Shown here: positions 12,467 to 19,629 of the stretch, piece after piece | Position numbering within the stretch: the first letter of the stretch is position 1 | How the letters are laid out: each line of letters opens with the position of its first letter | Source of the DNA: a virus | DNA: 21,298 nucleotides | Direction: 5' to 3' (one strand) | IMG/VR virus record: IMGVR_UViG_3300027852_000189 | Location: 1-21,298 of that record | Translations under genes and position numbers: made by a program | The notes under the pieces: model-generated | Databases searched by the model: none | The model's input: the letters and a program-made list of their open reading frames with translations, nothing else | Told to the model about the DNA's origin: nothing

Positions 12467-13074
12467 CCAATGCCCGCCCCCTTCAGGTCGCCGATGTGGC
12501 TGATCTGCCGACCTATCCGATCTCGGCGAGTGATCGGCTCGACAGCCACTATTTCTTGCAGTGGAACCTCAAGCGCTGGCGGGCTAGCGAGTTTCGCCGC
12601 AAGGCTGACCCCGAAGTCGGGTGGTTCGGGTTTCAGCTGTTTTGCATTGCACAAGACGAGACACCCATCGGCACCCTGCCCTGTGATGATTTCCAACTGG
12701 CCTATGAGTTACGACTGCCGTTGGAGCGCTGGCAAGCGTTGATCAATCGCGAACTGGGTCCGCTGCATGGCTGGCATCGCGTGCGGTGCGACAACGGTGA
12801 AATCCGTTGGGCACATAAGGTTGTCACCGAGGTCGCCGAGAAGGCGCTCGAATCGTCGCGCCTCAATGCTCAAAAAACCGAGACTCGCAAGATCAACAAG
12901 CGGTTGGCGGACCTGCGCAGCAAGGTTGAGGCCATTGGTGCCGCGCAACTGCTCAAATCGCCTGCGTTTGTCGACCGGTTTGATGCGTGGCTCGAGGAAC
13001 ACCACGCCGGGGTGCAGCGGCGCGAGCCGTTGATCCGCGCGGCGTTAGATCAATTCATGCTGGAGCAGAGCTGA
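12463..13074 (+). CDS. DUF1376-like phage replication-region protein
   Basis: This 203-aa protein starts at ATG 12463, overlapping the previous stop (ATGA). It has FLQWNLKRWRASEFRR, then WFGFQLFCIAQDETPIGTLP, DFQLAYELRLPLERWQALI and HRVRCDNGEIRWAHKVVTEV. This winged-helix-like order (plan, helices, then a His/Trp hairpin) is similar to the DUF1376 proteins found in phage replication modules. A coiled coil (KTETRKINKRLADLRSKVEA) and a helical tail follow. It lies directly before an iteron array, so an origin-binding or initiator role is plausible. Similarity is by eye only. Confidence 0.65.
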   Translation: MTNARPLQVADVADLPTYPISASDRLDSHYFLQWNLKRWRASEFRRKADPEVGWFGFQLFCIAQDETPIGTLPCDDFQLAYELRLPLERWQALINRELGPLHGWHRVRCDNGEIRWAHKVVTEVAEKALESSRLNAQKTETRKINKRLADLRSKVEAIGAAQLLKSPAFVDRFDAWLEEHHAGVQRREPLIRAALDQFMLEQS

Positions 13075-13334
13075 TGGCTTCCCTCGCGCGAGGGCGGTTT
13101 TGTGGCTGGTTTTGTGCCGTGTTTCGTTCTGTGACGTTTCGTGACTGTCACGGAAAGTTACGGAACCGTCACGGAACGGTCACGGAAAATCACGGAATAA
13201 ACACGGAACAGGACGTGTTTGTGCTGGGGCTTCCCTTTTTTTCGCCGGTTTCCGTGACCGTAGAAAAGAAAGGAAACGAGAATGAAAAGAAACGAGACAC
13301 ACGGAACACAACGGCCAACGGTGGGTCTGGTTGA
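13074..13334 (+). CDS. Doubtful 86-aa ORF containing the iteron array
   Basis: ATG at 13074 overlaps the stop of the replication-region gene (TGATG). The 86-aa translation is a normal-looking start (MASLARGRFCGWFCAVF) followed by a low-complexity stretch (HGKLRNRHGTVTENHG) made by the CACGGAA iterons, then a Lys/Glu/Asn-rich tail. The repeat-driven amino-acid sequence suggests that the DNA is selected for its repeats, not for the protein. It may be translated by coupling, but a functional protein is unlikely. Confidence 0.3.
   Translation: MASLARGRFCGWFCAVFRSVTFRDCHGKLRNRHGTVTENHGINTEQDVFVLGLPFFSPVSVTVEKKGNENEKKRDTRNTTANGGSG
13149..13208. repeat. Iteron array, candidate replication origin
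   Basis: Six copies of CACGGAA (one is TACGGAA) start at 13149, 13159, 13170, 13181, 13191 and 13202. The steps are 10, 11, 11, 10 and 11 bp, so all copies face the same side of the helix. An inverted copy TTCCGTG lies at 13250-13256 and a further direct copy at 13300-13306. An imperfect inverted unit (TTTCGTGAC) precedes the first copy. AT-rich DNA follows at 13231-13296, a pyrimidine run then a purine-rich tract, as expected for an unwinding element. Confidence 0.7.
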
Positions 13335-13369
13335 CACGTTGGAATTTGCTGAGAAGGGGAGACGGGGCG

Positions 13370-13945
13370 ATGGACGACGAGGCCGAAGACACAAGAACGC
13401 GGCGAGATCGTGTGCGGGCGTTGCTGGCAGACCTGACGGCGCGTGGTATGCGCAGGCGGCGTGGGCAAAGCGAGGCGGTGTTGTCGGATGATCTGGACCG
13501 TCTGGTTGTGGCGCTGGATCATTTGTCGCCTGCCTGCCTTGATGTGTTGGGTGAGCAAATACTGGACATGGCCGGCGGGGCGCGGCGTGACGAGTGGCCC
13601 AGTTTCGTCGTGATGCGCGGGATTGGTTTGGGTTTGCAGGCGCGGCCATTTGAGGAGCGCCGGATCGTGCGCTCGTGGTTGGCCTCGGTAGAGGGGCCGT
13701 TGGCCTTGGCGCGTGGCGAGCTGGTGCCGCTGTACCGCTTTCTGCGTCGTCATGGTCGCCCGCCGCTGGCGATGGATTTGCGTCAGATTTCGGACAGCGC
13801 GGCAGAGTGTGTACGTCGGCTGCAGATCATCGACGAGCGCGGCACCCCCCGATCGGACGAACTGGATTGGTTGCGTGCGTACCGCGCCGATGAATCGGCT
13901 GCGCTGGCGATCTTGGATTTGGCGAAGCGGGGTGAAGCGGCATGA
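13370..13945 (+). CDS. Helical hypothetical phage protein after the iterons
   Basis: This 191-aa, Arg- and Asp/Glu-rich protein begins MDDEAEDTRTRRDRVRALLA and is helical throughout. Parts are LSDDLDRLVVALDHLSPACL, GLGLQARPFEERRIVRSWLA, a LYRFLRRHGRPPLAMDLRQI segment resembling a helix-turn-helix, and a C-terminal DELDWLRAYRADESAALAIL helix. No family is recognised. AGGGGAGA precedes the ATG at 13370. A TTG start 13 codons earlier is possible but has no ribosome site. Lying between the candidate origin and the NusG-like gene, it could be a replication accessory factor, but this rests on position only. Confidence 0.72.
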   Translation: MDDEAEDTRTRRDRVRALLADLTARGMRRRRGQSEAVLSDDLDRLVVALDHLSPACLDVLGEQILDMAGGARRDEWPSFVVMRGIGLGLQARPFEERRIVRSWLASVEGPLALARGELVPLYRFLRRHGRPPLAMDLRQISDSAAECVRRLQIIDERGTPRSDELDWLRAYRADESAALAILDLAKRGEAA

Positions 13946-14583
13946 AGCATGAGGTGGTCAGGATGGCGGGTAATCTGGATTTCAGCGTTGGCGACGTGGT
14001 TGGCTCGGTGGCGCGTGGTGGTGCGATCTTTGACGGTGATGGCGGGCCCCGGTGGTATGCGTTGCGGGTGGCATCGCAGCGCGAGGATCAGGCTGAGGCA
14101 TGGTTGAACCAGCGCGGGGTATACGGGTTTCATCCGGTGCAGATACGCAAGACGCGGCGGTTCGGTCGAGTTCGCGAGTATGTGCGCCGCTATTTGCCGG
14201 GGTATGTGTTTGCTGAGTTCCCTGCGGCCCCGGTCATTCACCGGGTGTTGATCTGTCCGTTCATCACAGGCGCGTTGACCTTGCGGTGTGGCGCGTGGGG
14301 GCAGATTGATCCGGACGGTTTGCGGGCGATCCATGCGATGCGCCGCGTTGATGCCGATGCGCAGGAGGCCCACGCAGCGACCAAGAAGCGCCGGCGGCTA
14401 GCCGTGGCCCTTCGGGTTGGCGACACGGCGATGTTCAAGGCGGGGCCGTTTGCGGGCGTGCGATGTGAGGTTGTTTCGATCAAGGCCGCTGGTGGTTTGG
14501 CGGTGAGACTGTCGCTGTTCGGGCGTGAGACTTCGGTCGAGTCCAGCGTTGATGATTTAGTCCCTGTTAAGAAAACCGTTTGA
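13942..14583 (+). CDS. Phage NusG/RfaH-like transcription elongation factor
   Basis: This 213-aa protein has an NGN domain at about 36-110 (RWYALRVASQREDQAEAWLN, then YVRRYLPGYVFAEFP) and a C-terminal KOW domain at about 157-209 (LRVGDTAMFKAGPFAGVRCE, then SLFGRETSVESSVDDLVPV). NusG-type proteins bind the RNA polymerase clamp across the main channel and suppress pausing; RfaH-type paralogues do so at selected operons. An extra 35-residue N-terminal part and a basic linker (ATKKRRRLAV) distinguish it from housekeeping NusG. It is the last gene before the late region, the position of lambda Q, so late-gene antitermination is a good hypothesis. Its ATG overlaps the previous stop. Confidence 0.88.
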   Translation: MKHEVVRMAGNLDFSVGDVVGSVARGGAIFDGDGGPRWYALRVASQREDQAEAWLNQRGVYGFHPVQIRKTRRFGRVREYVRRYLPGYVFAEFPAAPVIHRVLICPFITGALTLRCGAWGQIDPDGLRAIHAMRRVDADAQEAHAATKKRRRLAVALRVGDTAMFKAGPFAGVRCEVVSIKAAGGLAVRLSLFGRETSVESSVDDLVPVKKTV

Positions 14584-14769
14584 CAGGTCTTGCATGCGGT
14601 GTTTATGCCTGTACCCCAATAGCCTTATGCCGGTGACCCCGCGTCGAGTGACGCCTGTGGCCCGAGCGGGTGGGCGGTTTGCTCAGGTTTATAGGCCCTG
14701 AGTGATACGCCTTCATTGCGTCCGGTGGATAGATCCACGCGGGCGCTTTCCTTTGTTAAAGGTTTGCAT
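14584..14769 (+). promoter_or_regulatory. Hairpin-rich leader before late genes
   Basis: This 186-bp gap has no supported gene. It can form three stems: GCGTC/GACGC (14641-14645 with 14650-14654, loop GAGT), GCCC/GGGC around 14660-14675, and CTCAGG/CCTGAG (14682-14687 with 14697-14702). GGCGGT at 14673-14678, followed by a TTGC stretch, resembles the first part of the RfaH ops element. No T-run follows any stem and no convincing promoter was seen. It could be where the NusG-like protein loads. Confidence 0.45.
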
Positions 14770-15177
14770 ATGCCGCCGTTGCGGATGCTCAAGGACCCGA
14801 CCCGTCGGTTGACGCGGGGCACGCGGTATTTGTCGGCGAATAAGGCGGCGGTGTCTCGGCAGCGTGACGCGGTTCGTCCTGATCGGGCTTGGTACAAGAC
14901 AGCGAACTGGCACCGGATGCGGTGGAAGGTTCTGGTGCGTGATGACTTCACGTGCCGGATGTGTGGTTGGGAGCACAGCTTGGCCAGCGTGGCGCGGATG
15001 CTCAAGGGCATCGGCAAGCCAGAGATGATCAAGGGTCGGGCGCCTGAGTTGGTCGCAGACCACATCGATCCGCATCGCGGCGACGAAGCGAAGTTCTGGG
15101 ACGAGGCTAATCTGCAGTGTCTATGCAAGCCCTGTCACGACGGTGCGAAGCAGCGGGCCGAGCGGCAGGGGGGGTAA
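14770..15177 (+). CDS. HNH endonuclease
   Basis: This 135-aa phage HNH nuclease has a zinc-binding Cys pair C62-x2-C65 (CRMCG), the His-metal motif D97-H98 in VADHIDPHRGD, Asn114 in EANLQCLC, and a second Cys pair C119/C122 with His123 (CKPCHD). Phage HNH proteins next to the terminase cut DNA and support packaging in HK97-type phages. ATG 14770 follows AAAGG at 7 nt; an in-frame TTG at 14716 is possible but gives an untypical extension. It is the first late gene after the leader. Confidence 0.9.
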   Translation: MPPLRMLKDPTRRLTRGTRYLSANKAAVSRQRDAVRPDRAWYKTANWHRMRWKVLVRDDFTCRMCGWEHSLASVARMLKGIGKPEMIKGRAPELVADHIDPHRGDEAKFWDEANLQCLCKPCHDGAKQRAERQGG

Positions 15178-15236
15178 TTCCTCACAACCCCCCGCAGCGC
15201 TAGACCGGTGCGTTCCCTCATCTGGAGATTTTTTTC

Positions 15237-15725
15237 TTGGGCGACGATGTTTTTGACCTATTCGGCAACCCTGTTCGGGCAGGTAAAGGCCAACGCGGAC
15301 GCCCGTCGTTCGAGGTCACTTCGAGAAATCGCAACAAAGTCAAGTTGTTACTTGCTGTGGGTTGGTCGAACGACCGGATTGCGAGCGCCGTCGATGCGTC
15401 TATTGCCACACTCAAGCGGCATTTTAGAGCCGAGCTGAAAGTTCGTGATGCGATGCGTGACCGGTTGGAGGCAGAGCGCCTCATGGCTGTTTATGAGTTG
15501 GCCGAAGGAGGCAACGTCGGAGCGCACCGCCAGTTCGACAAAATGTTGGCGCGAAACGACTTGATGGAGATAGAAAAGACGATGGGTCGTAGTGATAATA
15601 ACAAGCCCGACCCCGTGCCTGAAAAGCTTGGCAAGAAGCAGATAGACCGGGATCGCGCGACGAAAGCCGATGCCGAGTTGATGGCCGAACTCGACCTAGA
15701 GGCTCGCACCAGTGTTCGACACTGA
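15237..15725 (+). CDS. Terminase small subunit (TTG start)
   Basis: This 162-aa protein begins at TTG 15237 with GGAGA about 9 nt upstream; no in-frame ATG fits the expected N-terminus. VFDLFGNPV followed by GQRGRPS and a helix-turn-helix (GWSNDRIASAVDASIATLKR, about 42-61) are typical of phage small terminases of this group. The rest is helical with a Lys/Asp-rich C-terminal tail (KQIDRDRATKADAELMAELD), probably for contact with the large subunit. It recognises the packaging site. It overlaps the large subunit gene by 14 nt. Confidence 0.85.
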   Translation: MGDDVFDLFGNPVRAGKGQRGRPSFEVTSRNRNKVKLLLAVGWSNDRIASAVDASIATLKRHFRAELKVRDAMRDRLEAERLMAVYELAEGGNVGAHRQFDKMLARNDLMEIEKTMGRSDNNKPDPVPEKLGKKQIDRDRATKADAELMAELDLEARTSVRH

Positions 15726-17409
15726 CCCGCTGCCTCGCTTTGCCTGCACGGATTGGTGGGAGAAGATCCAGCGCGGCGAGACGCCAATGGCGGACGTGCC
15801 GATCAATGAGATGCGGGCGGCAAAGGCACTGGCGTTTTTTAACAGATTGCAGTTGCCAGATCGGGCAGGCAACCCGCCTCTGTCCGAGGCCTGTGGCGAA
15901 TGGTTCCGCGATATCGTCGTGGCATTTCTTGCAAGTGAGGATCCTGACACCAAGCAGCGGCTAGTTTGGGAACTGCTGTGCATGGTGCCAAAGAAAAATT
16001 CCAAGAGCACCTATGTTGCTGCATTGGGCCTAACTGCGCTGTTTATGGAGGAATCTCCGAACCAAAAGATGTTGATCGTCGCCCCATCGCAAAACATATC
16101 CAACCGGTTGTTTGATCAGGCACAGGGCATGATCCGTATCAATCCACAACTGGATGCGATCTTCAAAGTGCAGGATCACCTCAAGTGTATCACGCGGCGC
16201 AAAACGGGGACGGAACTGGACGTCAAAACCTTCGACACAAAAATCGTCGTCGGTGAAATCCCGGTTCTGACGATCATCGACGAGTTGCATGAGTTGGGCA
16301 AACGGGCGAAGGCTCAAGCCGTAATGCAGCAGATTCGGGGGGGTGGGATCACCATGCAGGGCGGTCAAGTTCTGATGATCACCACGCAGTCGGATGAAGC
16401 CCCTGCCGGAATCTGGAAGGCAGAACTCGAGAAGGCCCGCGCGGTGCGCGACGGCACTGGCGGCGCAAACCCAATCTTGCTGCCGATCCTGTATGAATAT
16501 CCGCCAGCGCACCAGCGTGACGAAAAGTTTTGGAGCGATCAGCGCAACTGGCAAATGGTGCTGCCCAACTGGGGGCGGTCCATCGACCCAGTTCGTCTGA
16601 TCGCAGATTATGAGAACAACGGCACCGTCTCGAAAGAGGCGAAGCAAATCTGGGTCAGTCAGCACCTGAACATCGAAATCGGTGTTGGCCTTAGCGCGGG
16701 TTGGGTCGGTGCGCAGTATTGGGACGGCGCGGCTGACCCCGGCTTGTCGCTGGATGACCTGATCGAGCGCAGTGAAGTGGCCGTGATGGGCATCGACGGC
16801 GGCGGGCTCGACGATCTGTTCGGGGTGGCGGTGATCGGTCGCTGTCGCGAAACACAGCGCTGGCTGCATTGGGGCCACGCCTGGGCGCACCCTGAGGTGC
16901 TGGATCTGCGCAAGGAAATCGCCCCGCGGCTGCATGACTTTGACGAGATCGGCGACCTGACCATGTTGGGCGACCGCGACACAACAGGCGACGTTCGGGG
17001 CGTCGCAGATATTGCCCAGCGTCTTCTCGATGCTGGGCTGCTGCCCGAAGACGATGCGATTGGTGTTGACACCACGAACGTCGCCTCGATCCAGCACGAA
17101 ATGTTCAAACGCGGGATCACCTTCGAGCAGCTGGTGGTTGTCGGGCAGGACTGGCGACTATCGCCCGCCCTGTGGGGCATGGAACGGATGTTAAAACAGG
17201 GCACGTTTGTCCACTGCGGCCAGCCTCTTATGGCGTGGTCGGTGGGGAACGCAAAGCCGGAACAAAAGGGGTCAGCCGTGCGCGTCACAAAAGAAGTCTC
17301 AGGCAAGGCCAAAATCGACCCGTTTATCGCGGCGCTTGATGGCTTCATGCTGATGATGCGCGAGCCGGTCGCCGCCGAAGGCAAGGCCTTCGTTTACGAG
17401 GGAATGTAA
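15712..17409 (+). CDS. terL: Terminase large subunit (GTG start)
   Basis: This 565-aa DNA-packaging ATPase and nuclease of the Terminase_1 (HK97-like) family has a Walker A-like loop VPKKNSKST at 92-100, a Walker B LTIIDELHEL at 186-195 and a coupling segment LMITTQSDE. The C-terminal RNase H-like nuclease shows Asp362 in GIDGGGLDDLFGV and the Asp536/Asp543 region in DPFIAALDGFML. The GTG at 15712 overlaps the small subunit, with AGAGG about 9 nt before; family members start at about this point. Length is normal. A long minus-strand open frame across this gene is a GC-codon shadow. Confidence 0.95.
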   Translation: MFDTDPLPRFACTDWWEKIQRGETPMADVPINEMRAAKALAFFNRLQLPDRAGNPPLSEACGEWFRDIVVAFLASEDPDTKQRLVWELLCMVPKKNSKSTYVAALGLTALFMEESPNQKMLIVAPSQNISNRLFDQAQGMIRINPQLDAIFKVQDHLKCITRRKTGTELDVKTFDTKIVVGEIPVLTIIDELHELGKRAKAQAVMQQIRGGGITMQGGQVLMITTQSDEAPAGIWKAELEKARAVRDGTGGANPILLPILYEYPPAHQRDEKFWSDQRNWQMVLPNWGRSIDPVRLIADYENNGTVSKEAKQIWVSQHLNIEIGVGLSAGWVGAQYWDGAADPGLSLDDLIERSEVAVMGIDGGGLDDLFGVAVIGRCRETQRWLHWGHAWAHPEVLDLRKEIAPRLHDFDEIGDLTMLGDRDTTGDVRGVADIAQRLLDAGLLPEDDAIGVDTTNVASIQHEMFKRGITFEQLVVVGQDWRLSPALWGMERMLKQGTFVHCGQPLMAWSVGNAKPEQKGSAVRVTKEVSGKAKIDPFIAALDGFMLMMREPVAAEGKAFVYEGM

Positions 17410-17411
17410 GC

Positions 17412-18665
17412 ATGGGCCTGATGAATCTGTTCCGTCGCGGCACGGTCATGATGGAACCTCAAGCTCGCTCTGAACCGGCGATGACCGCCTCGAGTGTGGA
17501 AAGCCCGACACAATGGTCGAACGGCTTTGTCACTTCTGGGGCGTCCCGTTCCGGAGTGCGTGTCGATGAAAGCACCGTGATCAGCCTGCCTGGTACGGTT
17601 CAGGCGTTGCGCATCATGGGTGGCGTCTTTGCTATGACGCCGATGATTTATTACCGCAGCGAGAAAACGGGCCGTTTCCGCGCTGAGGAATCGATCCTGT
17701 ACCGACTGATGCACGACGCGCCGAACAGCCACCAATCAGCGTTCCACTTTCGCGAGTTGATGATGGGCGACATACTGTTGTTTGGCGAGTTCAACGCCTA
17801 CGTCAGCCGCGACGTGGCGGGCCGTCCAGTGGCACTGACGCGACTGCGCCCCGGTGCCTGCACGCCGGTGGTGTTCTTTGACCCTGCCGAGGGCGAGACT
17901 GTGTTTTATGACGCGACCCTGCCAGACGGTCAGACTGGCCGGTTTGCGCAGCGCGACATCCTGCACATCGTCGGTTTTTCTCGCGACGGCATTTCTGGCC
18001 TAAGCCCGATGCGGTTTGCACGAGAATCATTAGGCGGCGCAGTCGCAGCAGAGCGTCACTCGCAAAAATTTTGGGAACGCGGCGGCAAGGTCGACACGGT
18101 TCTCCAGGGAAAGGGCAAGATTTCACCGTCAGACAAAACGGCGATGCGTTCCGATTGGCAGCGGATATATGGCAATCCGAATGGCGAGAATGTCGCGGTC
18201 CTCGATCAAGATGTGACGGCAAACTTTCTGACCCATGATCACCAGAAATCGCAGTTTCTTGAGACGCGTCAATTCAACGTCACGGATTTGGCCCGCATTT
18301 GGGGTGTGCCGCCGCACCTGATCTTTGATCTGTCGCGCAGCACGAACAACAACATCGAAATGCAGTCGCTGGAATTCGTGATCTACCACCTTGGGCCACA
18401 TTTCGCGCGGGTCGAATCCGCGGCGTCGCGGCTCTTTGCCGAGCCCGGCCATACCTTCGAGCACCTGACCGATGCGCTGGTTAAAGGCGATCTGAAAAGC
18501 CGGATGGAGGCGTATTGGCAGCAACGTCAAATGGGTATGGCTAACGCCAATGATTTGCGTCGCCGTGAAAATCAGCCGGAAATTCCGGGGGCTGCTGGCA
18601 CCGCCTATTGGCGTCCAGCCAATATGGAAGACGCGGGCCAACTATCCCGCGCATCAACCGAATAA
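17412..18665 (+). CDS. Portal protein (HK97 gp3-like)
   Basis: This 417-aa protein forms the 12-fold ring at the capsid vertex. Recognisable family segments are PGTVQALRIMGGVFAMTPM, LYRLMHDAPNSHQSAFHFRE, DILLFGEFNAYVSRD, DILHIVGFSRDGISGLSP, RQFNVTDLARIWGVPPHLIF and the final KGDLKSRMEAYWQQRQMG with RRRENQPE. Length matches HK97-type portals. The ATG at 17412 is 3 nt after the terminase stop. MMEPQARS further in is another Met but too late. It lies between terminase and prohead protease, the standard order. Confidence 0.94.
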   Translation: MGLMNLFRRGTVMMEPQARSEPAMTASSVESPTQWSNGFVTSGASRSGVRVDESTVISLPGTVQALRIMGGVFAMTPMIYYRSEKTGRFRAEESILYRLMHDAPNSHQSAFHFRELMMGDILLFGEFNAYVSRDVAGRPVALTRLRPGACTPVVFFDPAEGETVFYDATLPDGQTGRFAQRDILHIVGFSRDGISGLSPMRFARESLGGAVAAERHSQKFWERGGKVDTVLQGKGKISPSDKTAMRSDWQRIYGNPNGENVAVLDQDVTANFLTHDHQKSQFLETRQFNVTDLARIWGVPPHLIFDLSRSTNNNIEMQSLEFVIYHLGPHFARVESAASRLFAEPGHTFEHLTDALVKGDLKSRMEAYWQQRQMGMANANDLRRRENQPEIPGAAGTAYWRPANMEDAGQLSRASTE

Positions 18666-18676
18666 GGAACCCACCC

Positions 18677-19618
18677 ATGCAAGACGATCTCAGTCGTGTG
18701 CTGGCCGCCATTCGCGGCCAGCCTTGGGCAATCATGCCCGACTATCTTGGCGCCATTGAGGCGATTGCAACGCGGGCTTTCAACGCGGGCGCACTGCAAT
18801 CCGTCGCCGCAGATGGCCATGCAGCGCGGCTTGATGATGGACTGCACGCTGTCGCAGCTGTCGGCTCGCGGCTGGAAGGTGCTCGCATGTCAACCGTCCG
18901 CGACGGTGCTGCAGTGCTACCGGTTTTTGGACCTATTTTTCCGCGTGCGACGATGGTCAGTTCGTCAGCTGGCGGCGCGGCGCTTGATGCCATCATGCGC
19001 GATTTCCGCGTGGCGCTGGCCGATCCAGATGTGACGCAAATCGTCATGCTGTTCGACAGCCCCGGTGGTGTGGTTTCTGGCCTTGGTGAAGCTGCCGAGG
19101 CTATTCGCGCCTCGGTAAAGCCGGTGACAGCTTTCGTCACGGGCCAGTGCGCCTCGGCGGCGTATTGGCTGGCCAGTCAAGCCACGACCATAGTTTTGGA
19201 GCCCGCCGCAAGCGTTGGTAGCATCGGTGTAATGCTGTCGGGATCTCGGCAGGTAGCGCCTGATGCCAGCGGCAATCGGGGCTTTGACGTGATCAGCACA
19301 CACGCACCGATGAAGCGCCCAGACCCCGACACTGATGATGGCCGCGCCGCAATGCAGGTCAGCGTTGATGAGGCCGAGGCCGTGTTCATGGCCGACGTTG
19401 CGAAAGGCCGCAAGGTCAGTGTGGCGACCGTGCGATCCGAATTCGGACGCGGTGGCATGGTCGTCGCAAAAACTGCCGTTGAACTAGGGATGGCAGATCA
19501 AGTCGGCACGCTGGAAGGCGTGCTGAGCAAGGCCCGCGTGCCGGGTGACAAGAAGGCAGGCGGGCAACGCGCACCGTTTTCCGCACAGGTTGAAATGCGG
19601 CGTCGCGCCGCGAATTAA
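18677..19618 (+). CDS. S49 (SppA/protein C-like) prohead protease
   Basis: This 313-aa phage head-maturation protease is of the S49 serine peptidase family. Visible features are the SPGG oxyanion segment (128-131), the likely nucleophile Ser160 in GQCASAAYWLAS, and SVGSIGVMLSG (179-189). It would cut the N-terminal delta part of the capsid protein during maturation, the coiled-coil region of the next gene. The start ATG 18677 lies after AAGGAA; the open frame extends 23 codons upstream into the portal gene, which was rejected. No separate scaffold gene is seen. Confidence 0.92.
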   Translation: MQDDLSRVLAAIRGQPWAIMPDYLGAIEAIATRAFNAGALQSVAADGHAARLDDGLHAVAAVGSRLEGARMSTVRDGAAVLPVFGPIFPRATMVSSSAGGAALDAIMRDFRVALADPDVTQIVMLFDSPGGVVSGLGEAAEAIRASVKPVTAFVTGQCASAAYWLASQATTIVLEPAASVGSIGVMLSGSRQVAPDASGNRGFDVISTHAPMKRPDPDTDDGRAAMQVSVDEAEAVFMADVAKGRKVSVATVRSEFGRGGMVVAKTAVELGMADQVGTLEGVLSKARVPGDKKAGGQRAPFSAQVEMRRRAAN

Positions 19619-19629
19619 AAGGAACGGAC

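Noticed and set aside
13149-13208. CRISPR-like array
   Set aside because: The 7-bp units are spaced by only 3-4 bp, far too short for repeats and spacers; iterons fit better.
13331-13360. TTGACA as a -35 promoter element
   Set aside because: No -10 like sequence at 16-18 bp spacing; the position 17 bp away reads AAGGGG, part of the ribosome site.
16030-17097. 355-codon open frame on the minus strand
   Set aside because: It lies wholly inside the clear large terminase gene, has no ribosome site and no family-like sequence; a GC-codon shadow.
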